A stretch of 23,096 nt of DNA, from positions 1 to 23,096 of the forward strand of contig JAPOQV010000566.1 of NCBI GenBank assembly GCA_026710565.1, written 5' to 3'. The position numbers and the translations under genes are program-made. Positions within the stretch are counted from its first letter, which is position 1, and every line of letters starts with the position of its first letter. Positions 7,882-13,516 of the stretch are shown here, in pieces. The notes beneath the pieces are model-generated. The model was not told the DNA's origin and searched no databases. It saw only the letters and a list, made by a program, of their open reading frames with translations. The stretch is from Spirochaetaceae bacterium. GTDB taxonomy: Bacteria > Spirochaetota > Spirochaetia > SZUA-6 > Bin103.

Positions 7882-7923
7882 ATGGACAATTTTCGCGGCC
7901 GTGTGAGGTTTCACACGGCCTAA
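7882..7923 (+). CDS. Possible 13-residue leader peptide / mini-ORF
   Basis: ATG with an unusually good Shine-Dalgarno, AAGGAGG at 7865-7871, 10 bases upstream. It encodes MDNFRGRVRFHTA and ends in TAA. The second half of the ORF is itself a perfect hairpin (7897-7920). A strong ribosome site, a tiny ORF, a hairpin and then a terminator-like hairpin is the layout of attenuator leaders, but no gene follows on this strand for 1.5 kb. A stand-alone small RNA or microprotein is therefore as likely. The peptide matches nothing I recognise. Confidence 0.35.
   Translation: MDNFRGRVRFHTA
7897..7920 (+). other. Perfect 10-bp hairpin inside the mini-ORF
   Basis: GGCCGTGTGA (7897-7906), GGTT loop, TCACACGGCC (7911-7920). 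The right arm shares CGGCC with the complement of the next hairpin's left arm (GGCCG, 7930-7934), so the two hairpins could be mutually exclusive. Confidence 0.6.
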
Positions 7924-7928
7924 CCACG

Positions 7929-7953
7929 GGGCCGCCCTTAGGGGCGGCCCTTT
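7929..7953 (+). terminator. Intrinsic terminator-like hairpin
   Basis: GGGCCGCCC (7929-7937), loop TTAG, GGGCGGCCC (7942-7950), then TTT and an AT-rich tail. A 9-bp all-GC stem with a tetraloop. The T-run is short but lies on the + side only, so it best ends a + transcript. It also lies between the amidase stop (7978, minus strand) and the gap, and may serve both directions. Confidence 0.55.
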
Positions 7954-7977
7954 CCAATTAAGGGGGCGTCATCGCGG

Positions 7978-9468
7978 TCAGGAGCGGGCGTCGGTCGCCG
8001 GCGGGCTGATGCGGCCGCGGGTGAGAAGCTCGAAGGCGTGGGCGATGCGCACCAGGGTGGGCTCGCTGAAGGCCGTGCCGGTGAACATGACCCCGCGCGG
8101 CTCGATCGGCGCGGGGCTGCCGGGGGCGGCCGGCACGAATCCGAGCGGCACCGCCACCGACGGGTAACCGGCGCGGGCCGCAACCGACGAGCCCGAGCCG
8201 TTCGGGAACACCAGGGCGTCCAGTCCGTCCCGCTCCAGGGTGGCGTCGATGCCTTCGGTCCGACACAGGCGCAGATCCTCCGCGCGGGCGTTGAGGTATT
8301 CCGCTTCGTCCATGCGGCCGGAGGTTTCATGCTCGGCGCGCAGCAGCCACACCTGCCCGTAGCGGAGCGCGCGGTCGGCATGGGCGGCGTTGAAGGCGAT
8401 CAGGTCGGCGAGCGTCCGGCACGGGGCGCCCGGGCCGAGCCGGCGCAGGTAGGCGTTCATGGCCGCCTTGAACTCGTACAGCAGCACCGGCGACCACGCA
8501 ATCCCGTCTCGGGTGGCGATGTCGGCCGGATCGACCACCTCGGCGCCGCCCTCGACGAGTGCGGCGCGGACCTGCTCCAGCGTGTCCTGCCACCCTGAGC
8601 CCTGCTCGTCCCAGAACCCGGCCCGCGGGATGCCGATGCGGGCGCCGCGCAGGCCATCACGCCGCAGGTGCGGACGGAAGTCGAAGGCCGGCGCGCCGTG
8701 CGTGGCCGCGTCCTCGGGGTCCGGGCCGGCGATCACGGCGAGCACGCGGGCGGCGTCCTCCACGCTGCGCGCGAACGGCCCGGCGGTGTCCTGGCTGAAG
8801 GAGATCGGCACGATCCCGGTCCGGGACACCAGCCCGACGGTCGGCTTGATGCCGACGATGCCGTTGGCGAAGGCGGGCACCAGGATCGAGCCCGCGGTTT
8901 CGGTACCGATCGCCACCGGGCACAGGCCGGCGGCCACGGCGGCCGCCGATCCTGAGCTGGAGGTGGACACCGGCAGCGCGGGGTGATGGGGGTTGAGAAC
9001 CTGTCCGCCGAGCGAGCTGTAGCCGCCGGGCATGCCGGTCGACAGGTAGTTGGCAAGCTCGGTCATGTTGGTCTTGCCGACGATCAACGCCCCGGCCGCG
9101 CGCAGGCGCTGCACCAGGGGCGCGTCGGCCGGCGCGAAGGAGTCGGCCAGGGCCAGCGCGCCGGCGCTGGTGGCCATCGAGCCGCCGCCGGGGCCGCCGG
9201 TGTCGACGTTGTCCTTGAGCAGCACCGGCACCCCGTGCAGGGGGCCGACGGCGGCGCCGGCGCGCCGCTCGGCATCGAGCCGCCGGGCCGTCCACTGCGC
9301 GTCGGGGTCGACGCGCAGCACCGTGTTGAGCTTCGCGCCGGCACGGTCGACGGCCGCGATGCGCGCGAAGGCGCGGGCGAGCTCGTCCTGGACCGTGGTG
9401 CCGCCGGCACGGTAGGCGTCGAGCAGCCGGCGGATCGCGCCGTCGGGGCCCGCGGCGTTCATCATCAT
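7978..9468 (-). CDS. Amidase signature-family amidohydrolase
   Basis: A 496-residue enzyme with the Ser-cisSer-Lys triad: Lys85 (VLLKDNVDT), the cis-Ser at about 171 in the STSSSGSAAAVAAG block and the nucleophile Ser193 in GTETAGSI. The Gly-Ser-rich loop reads SSSGS where most members have SSGGS. The family hydrolyses amides, from aryl and fatty amides to Gln-tRNA intermediates. No gatB or gatC lies nearby, so a stand-alone catabolic amidase is likely. The start is one of three successive ATG codons (9468, 9465, 9462). An in-frame GTG at 9489 is possible, and none has a strong ribosome site. The gene is divergent from the cupin gene, with only about 51 bases between them, so the two promoters must overlap. 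Confidence 0.92.
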   Translation of the reverse strand: MMMNAAGPDGAIRRLLDAYRAGGTTVQDELARAFARIAAVDRAGAKLNTVLRVDPDAQWTARRLDAERRAGAAVGPLHGVPVLLKDNVDTGGPGGGSMATSAGALALADSFAPADAPLVQRLRAAGALIVGKTNMTELANYLSTGMPGGYSSLGGQVLNPHHPALPVSTSSSGSAAAVAAGLCPVAIGTETAGSILVPAFANGIVGIKPTVGLVSRTGIVPISFSQDTAGPFARSVEDAARVLAVIAGPDPEDAATHGAPAFDFRPHLRRDGLRGARIGIPRAGFWDEQGSGWQDTLEQVRAALVEGGAEVVDPADIATRDGIAWSPVLLYEFKAAMNAYLRRLGPGAPCRTLADLIAFNAAHADRALRYGQVWLLRAEHETSGRMDEAEYLNARAEDLRLCRTEGIDATLERDGLDALVFPNGSGSSVAARAGYPSVAVPLGFVPAAPGSPAPIEPRGVMFTGTAFSEPTLVRIAHAFELLTRGRISPPATDARS

Positions 9469-9519
9469 CGGACCAGCGTACTCTGGCACACTCGTGGCGT
9501 CGCACGGAGGTTGAAGAAG

Positions 9520-9936
9520 ATGGCGAAGGTCGAGGCGTTCAAGGGGTATGGGGGAGACCCGCACGGGGCGAAGCCGGACGTGCCGCCGGCGGCCAACGTG
9601 GTGACGCCCCGCGACGGCGCGCCGGTCCGCTACCCGGGCTGTGACGGCATCGGCGTGCGGGTCGTGCACCCGTCCAACCCGCGCGCGCCGGCGCAGGCGA
9701 TGGGGCTGGTGATGTTCTACCTGCCCCCGCACGCGAAGATGGAGCCGCGCGGCCACCTCCCCGAGGAGTGCTACGTGATCCTGCGCGGGCGCGGCGTGAT
9801 GACCCTGAACGGGGAGGAGCGCGAGGTGGCGGCCGGCACCTTCATACACCTGCCGCCGTGGTGCGAGCACGGCATCGAGAACAGCGGCGACGAGACGCTG
9901 GAGGTACTGATCTGCACCGCGCCGCCGAATCGGTAG
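9520..9936 (+). CDS. Single-domain cupin protein
   Basis: A 138-residue protein with one cupin barrel. Motif 1 lies in HAKMEPRGHLPEECYVILRGRG (His71, His79, Glu83; the His-His-Glu spacing is slightly unusual). Motif 2 lies in AGTFIHLPPWCEHGIEN (His117). These side chains normally bind one Fe, Mn or Zn ion. Small cupins of this kind act as isomerases, dioxygenases or ligand-binding proteins, and the sequence does not decide which. The N-terminal 45 residues are polar and mostly loop. GGAGG stands 9 bases before the ATG. The gene is divergent from the amidase, which suggests but does not prove a shared pathway. Confidence 0.85.
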   Translation: MAKVEAFKGYGGDPHGAKPDVPPAANVVTPRDGAPVRYPGCDGIGVRVVHPSNPRAPAQAMGLVMFYLPPHAKMEPRGHLPEECYVILRGRGVMTLNGEEREVAAGTFIHLPPWCEHGIENSGDETLEVLICTAPPNR

Positions 9937-9955
9937 CGGCCGGGCGCGAACCCGG

Positions 9956-10276
9956 CTAGCCGATGTCCATCTTGTAGCAGTACGAGCCCAGGAGCAGGTT
10001 GTTCGGAATCAGCGCGTCCGAGCCGGTCCCGCCGGCGTCATCCCACCACTCGTATCCGCCCACCCCGCACAGGCCGAGACGGGTCTGGTCCCGGTCCACT
10101 TCGTAGATCGCCGAGGCTCCCGCCCTGAACGTGGAAGTGCCGGCCGGATCGACCCGTACCGGTGAGTGCAGGTAGGTCAGCTCTGCCGTTGTGGTCGTCG
10201 TCGTCGAGCAGCCCACGAGCATCGCCAGCCCCAATAAGCCTGCCGCCAGCGCACGTACCACTCCCTGATTGCCCAT
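9956..10276 (-). CDS. Small predicted lipoprotein, unknown function
   Basis: A 106-residue protein with a signal peptide (basic start, hydrophobic AAGLLGLAML) and a lipobox L20-V21-G22-C23, so it is probably lipid-anchored after Cys23. A run of six Thr follows the anchor as a linker. The mature part has a short beta-rich stretch (TSTFRAGASAIYEVD) and two more Cys residues (LGLCGVGGYEWW and LGSYCYKMDIG) that could form a disulfide. GGGAGG lies 8 bases before the ATG. It converges on the cupin gene and is divergent from fic. I do not recognise the family. Confidence 0.7.
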   Translation of the reverse strand: MGNQGVVRALAAGLLGLAMLVGCSTTTTTTAELTYLHSPVRVDPAGTSTFRAGASAIYEVDRDQTRLGLCGVGGYEWWDDAGGTGSDALIPNNLLLGSYCYKMDIG

Positions 10277-10389
10277 ACTGTTTCCCTCCCAGCACGCATG
10301 GGTGCCGGGTCACTCTGGACCAGCCGGCACGACCGCGCAACCGGGAAGGCGCGCCTGCAGCACCTCCGGATCGGAAGGTAGCTCGGGAG

Positions 10390-10403
10390 GAAGCGATCGC
10401 TTC
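10390..10403. promoter_or_regulatory. 14-bp perfect palindrome upstream of fic
   Basis: GAAGCGATCGCTTC lies 8 bases before a candidate -35 box of the fic gene and in the lipoprotein-fic divergent gap. It could be an operator for a dimeric regulator. The core GCGATCGC is a self-complementary octamer that can also arise by chance at high GC. Confidence 0.35.
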
Positions 10404-10411
10404 TTAGTGCC

Positions 10412-10440
10412 TTGAAAAAGAAACGAACGCTTTCCAAGAT
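10412..10440 (+). promoter_or_regulatory. Candidate fic promoter
   Basis: TTGAAA (10412-10417), 17-base spacer, CAAGAT (10435-10440). The -10 matches consensus in 3 of 6 positions. A start point near 10447 would leave a leader of about 20 bases before the preferred ATG at 10469. Confidence 0.35.
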
Positions 10441-10468
10441 GCGGGCAGAGGAAGGAGCGTTCCGAACG

Positions 10469-11626
10469 ATGCCTCGCCAGACCGGTCGCTACCGCATCAC
10501 CAGCACCCTTGAGGAGCAGGTCCGGGCGTTCGTCCCGTATCCGCTGCCCCCGACGGATCCCCCGCTGGCCATGGATGCAGCGGCCGCACAGCTCCACGCC
10601 GACGCGCTGGCCGCTCTCTCCCGCCTCGCGGTGGCGGGTGCCATGGTGCCGGATACCGACTGGTTCCTCTACGGGTTCGTCCGCAAGGAGGCGGTGATCA
10701 CCTCGCAGATCGAGGGGACGCAGGCGACGCTGCCCGACATCGTCACCTACGAAGCGACCGATCGCGCAGAACGCCCCGAGGATGTCAAGGAGGTCTGCAA
10801 CTACGTGGATGCCCTCGCGCATGCGCGCCGGCGGCTTGCGGATCCGAGCGGGCTGCCGCTCAGCGTGCGCCTGCTGCGCGACGCGCACCGGATTCTCATG
10901 AGCGGCGCCCGCGGTGCGGACAAGCTGCCCGGTGAATTGCGCCGCTCGCAGAATTGGATCGGTGGCAGCCGGCCGGGCAACGCCCGCTTCGTCCCCCCGC
11001 CGCCCGAGGATGTCCCGGACACGCTGTCGGTGCTGGAGCGATGGTGGCATGCCGAGTGCGACCTGCCGCCGCTGGTGCGGGCCGGCCTCGCGCACGTGCA
11101 GTTCGAGACCATCCACCCGTTCCTGGACGGCAACGGCCGCATCGGCCGGCTGCTGATCGCGCTGCTCATCGAGCACTGGGGGCTGCTCGACCAGCCGCTG
11201 CTGTACCTCAGCGTGGCGTTCCGGCGGGCGCAACCGGAGTACTACGCGCGGCTGGGGGCGGTCCGCACCGACGGCGACTGGGAGGGCTGGACCCGGTTCT
11301 TCCTGGAATGCGTGCGTGAGGCTGCCCACGACGGCGTGCGCGTTGCCCGCGAGCTCCACGCCATCGTCGGACGCGACCGCGGCCGTCTCCTGTCCCACGA
11401 CCGATCGTCCGTTGCCGCCGTTCGGTTGCTCGAACACCTGCCCTCCAACCCGGTCGTCACCGTTCCCCGGGCAGCCGGCCTGCTGCGCCTGACAGCCCCG
11501 CCGGCCCGCAAGGCGATCGAACTGCTGGAGAGCCTGGGCGTGCTGCGCGAGATCAGCGGCAAGCGCCGCGGTCGCGCCTACGCCTACCACGGGTACCTGA
11601 AAGCCCTGATCGGCCCGGATGGGTGA
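10469..11626 (+). CDS. Fic-domain AMP-transferase, class II (N-terminal inhibitory motif) with C-terminal winged helix
   Basis: A 385-residue protein. The catalytic Fic motif HPFLDGNGRIGR spans residues 216-227 and is complete: His216, Asp220, Asn222, Arg224, Arg227. The inhibitory helix motif [ST]xxxE[GN] appears as TSQIEG (78-83), with Glu82 placed to block ATP, so the enzyme should be auto-inhibited (class II). The C-terminal 90 residues contain a winged-helix-like segment (PARKAIELLESLGVLREISG). Such proteins AMPylate protein targets and act in stress responses, sometimes as toxins. Earlier in-frame starts (TTG 10412, ATG 10439) exist. ATG 10469 is preferred because homologues start with a short GRY-x-T-x-T leader. 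It converges on the TIGR04255 cassette with 45 bases between the stops. Confidence 0.93.
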   Translation: MPRQTGRYRITSTLEEQVRAFVPYPLPPTDPPLAMDAAAAQLHADALAALSRLAVAGAMVPDTDWFLYGFVRKEAVITSQIEGTQATLPDIVTYEATDRAERPEDVKEVCNYVDALAHARRRLADPSGLPLSVRLLRDAHRILMSGARGADKLPGELRRSQNWIGGSRPGNARFVPPPPEDVPDTLSVLERWWHAECDLPPLVRAGLAHVQFETIHPFLDGNGRIGRLLIALLIEHWGLLDQPLLYLSVAFRRAQPEYYARLGAVRTDGDWEGWTRFFLECVREAAHDGVRVARELHAIVGRDRGRLLSHDRSSVAAVRLLEHLPSNPVVTVPRAAGLLRLTAPPARKAIELLESLGVLREISGKRRGRAYAYHGYLKALIGPDG

Positions 11627-11671
11627 TGCGGTGTATACGGTCACGAGAGTGCACCGGTCGCTTCCCGACCC

Positions 11672-12211
11672 TCACTTGAACGGTGGGATGTCCACTGGCA
11701 AGCCAACCCTCATGAAGTAGCGAGCAAACGCTTGGGAGAGGTGTTCCCGATAGGGCGGAAGGAGGCGAATACGACGAGCGGAGGCGGCGTGTCTTCGAAC
11801 AAAGTCGATCGGAAGCGGATAGATGCGTCGAAAGTCGACTATCCTAACTTCCCGCGCAGCCGTGGGCAGATTGCACTCGGAAAGGACGTGGTATGCCGGG
11901 AGATTACCTCGGCGGGCGTCTTCCCATCCTCGCGGAGTCGAGAGATGGCCCTCGGTACACTCCGACCTTCGCCACAGAGCACAGAGAAGGACCTCAGTGA
12001 GCTTGTTTCGACCCTTGACCAAGTCACAGCTTTGCGACATTACGATGACGTCGCGCTCCGTGTATCCGAACGTCGCATGTTCTGCTCGGCTATCGTCCGC
12101 AAGGTCGGCGGGAGGCGAAAAGACCCGACATGACTCCAGGATGTCACCTTGCTCCAGGTCATCTCCTTCCGCGAGGGAGTACCAAGGGTATTGTTGTTCA
12201 GCAGCGATCAT
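11672..12211 (-). CDS. Unknown 179-residue protein, third gene of the TIGR04255 cassette; possible PemK/MazF-like core
   Basis: The start is an ATG 13 bases after the preceding gene's stop, with no clear ribosome site, so translation is probably coupled. GC is about 53-55%. The N-terminal half reads LEQGDILESCRVFSPP, later RDVIVMSQSCDLVKGR, then TEVLLC. A GDI strand, a VIVMSQSxDL strand and a VLLCxV strand in this order recall the SH3-like barrel of PemK/MazF (RGDIxxv...rPvlVvSnd...vxvaPi), with Cys-rich variants. This is inference by eye. The C-terminus (YREHLSQAFARYFMRVGLPVDIPPF) is strikingly ordered and I believe it recurs in unnamed bacterial proteins. There is no signal peptide or membrane helix. 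It may be the effector or the partner of the TIGR04255 protein; the function is not known. Confidence 0.75.
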   Translation of the reverse strand: MIAAEQQYPWYSLAEGDDLEQGDILESCRVFSPPADLADDSRAEHATFGYTERDVIVMSQSCDLVKGRNKLTEVLLCALWRRSECTEGHLSTPRGWEDARRGNLPAYHVLSECNLPTAAREVRIVDFRRIYPLPIDFVRRHAASARRIRLLPPYREHLSQAFARYFMRVGLPVDIPPFK

Positions 12212-12224
12212 CGACAACGTGCGT

Positions 12225-12671
12225 TCAGGTCGCCCACGGATCCTCTTCCGGAAGTGGCTTGTCGCGGCCTGCGAACTGCAGTGTGACCGTAATCGTTCCT
12301 TTAGGCCGCTTTGGTTCAGCTTCGATCGCGAAGTCCCAATCCAGTACCTGCTCCAGTTCCTCAGACGTGGGTTGGTTGAGGCTTGCGAGGAAAACCTTCC
12401 ACTGAGTCGCCAAGTAAGGTTCATCCTCGGGCGAGTAGATGCGCGCATCGTCGATCCAGTCCGACACCGTGAGTCTGGAAGAACTCCCAAAATCGCGCCA
12501 GATTGCTGCCGCCCTCGCGGCTAACCACCTCAATATGGCGCCGTCGCCGAGAACCGGATCGGATCTAGGCTGATATTGAACGCCGGTGGAGGCGACAGGA
12601 CCGTGGAAATGCGAACGTGCGTGAGCAAATTCAGGAACAGTGGTAGCAACCTGGGCTTCTGCGGCAATCAT
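12225..12671 (-). CDS. Unknown 148-residue protein, second gene of the TIGR04255 cassette
   Basis: The ATG overlaps the stop of the TIGR04255 gene as ATGA (12668-12671), a classic coupling arrangement. An upstream TTG at 12686 is less likely. The N-terminus is polar and probably disordered up to about residue 40. A helical Ala/Trp-rich segment follows (ILRWLAARAAAIWRDF), then a mixed segment (WIDDARIYSPEDEPYLATQWKVFLASLNQPTSEELEQVL). Near the C-terminus is a short strand (GTITVTLQFAGRDKPLP). It is acidic overall. There is no catalytic motif, signal or membrane segment. Size and position suggest a regulator or antitoxin-like partner, but nothing in the sequence proves it. Confidence 0.7.
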   Translation of the reverse strand: MIAAEAQVATTVPEFAHARSHFHGPVASTGVQYQPRSDPVLGDGAILRWLAARAAAIWRDFGSSSRLTVSDWIDDARIYSPEDEPYLATQWKVFLASLNQPTSEELEQVLDWDFAIEAEPKRPKGTITVTLQFAGRDKPLPEEDPWAT

Positions 12672-13516
12672 TTGGATCTCCCCCAAGTGTCATGTTGCAC
12701 TCGTTCGTTAGTCAAGTCGACGAACCCTTTGACGATCCAATGGCGAGCAGTATCGAACCATGTCCACATGGCTTCGTGAGAGTCGCTCGGAGGCATGCCT
12801 CGTGCGGAAAGCTCACAGATCATGAGGTGTTTCTGGTCGTAAGCGCGCGTTCCGCTGCGGATGGTGACGTGCAGGCGCGCCGTCCGATCAGGAAGGTCGA
12901 AGCTCAGTTGGAGGTTGGTCCCGGATGGTGGCGGGAGAAATTGCTTGTGACGGGTATTCCAGCGGAAATCAGGAAACACGCTGCCGATGTCTTCAAGCCC
13001 GCCCCATCCCTCACCTTCCGGGATGTGGTTGACGTAAGTCATCTCATATTGAACTGGGTTGATATCGCCCAGGTCGTGCTCGTCAACAAAGCGTGAGAAG
13101 GTGGCATAGTGCGCGTGGAACATGCGCTTTAGTTGGTGATAGCGAGGGTATTGGTGGTCCGGGTGTGTTCGTTTCCAATTGTGAAGGAAACGGTCCCGTT
13201 GGACTTGGACGATACCGGTTCCGTCGCGGTGAACGAACCACACGCGGGGCAATAGGGGGTCGGGAAGCGTGGGCGGCTCGGCTGGCCCGCGAGAGTCGAA
13301 CCGTTCGATCGCGGGAAACAACGGACTCGTGTCCTGGGAGATGTCGTAGCCGCTGGTCTTGAAGGGCTCCCAGAGCTGGCCGAAATGAGCGACGGTGAAT
13401 CGGGTCACGGGTTTGAACTGGATCCCGAAGACAACTTCGGTAAGCGGCGGACTGGCAAATGTGAACAGAGGTTCGTCCTCGGGGTACACCCCTTCGTAAC
13501 TCACGGGGGAGATCAC
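12668..13516 (-). CDS. TIGR04255-family protein (function unknown)
   Basis: A 282-residue protein with the family's recurring blocks: PPLTEVVFGIQF (23-34), GIVQVQRDRFLHNWKR (101-116), YEMTYVNHI (157-165) and the C-terminal HWIVKGFVDLTNERVQHDTWG (259-279). TIGR04255 proteins are scattered sporadically among bacteria and have no known activity; I recognise the family from memory. The GTG start overlaps the stop of the upstream alpha/alpha-barrel gene as GTGA (13513-13516). A GTG at 13504 is an alternative, and neither has a strong ribosome site. GC drops from about 70% to about 55% exactly at this junction, which marks the cassette as foreign to the gene it is coupled to. No membrane or export signals are seen. 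Confidence 0.85.
   Translation of the reverse strand: MISPVSYEGVYPEDEPLFTFASPPLTEVVFGIQFKPVTRFTVAHFGQLWEPFKTSGYDISQDTSPLFPAIERFDSRGPAEPPTLPDPLLPRVWFVHRDGTGIVQVQRDRFLHNWKRTHPDHQYPRYHQLKRMFHAHYATFSRFVDEHDLGDINPVQYEMTYVNHIPEGEGWGGLEDIGSVFPDFRWNTRHKQFLPPPSGTNLQLSFDLPDRTARLHVTIRSGTRAYDQKHLMICELSARGMPPSDSHEAMWTWFDTARHWIVKGFVDLTNERVQHDTWGRSK

Noticed and set aside
7660..7957. Minus-strand frames of 80-92 codons upstream of ftsH
   Set aside because: Composition looks random, they overlap the perfect palindromes, and no ribosome site or family resemblance was seen.
7978..9468. Amidase as GatA of the Glu-tRNA(Gln) amidotransferase
   Set aside because: No gatB or gatC nearby, and the catalytic loop differs from typical GatA; a stand-alone amidase fits better.
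12226..12490. N-terminal extension of the 179-residue cassette protein up to 12490
   Set aside because: The extra residues are a shifted-frame translation of the 148-residue gene. The true start is the ATG at 12211.
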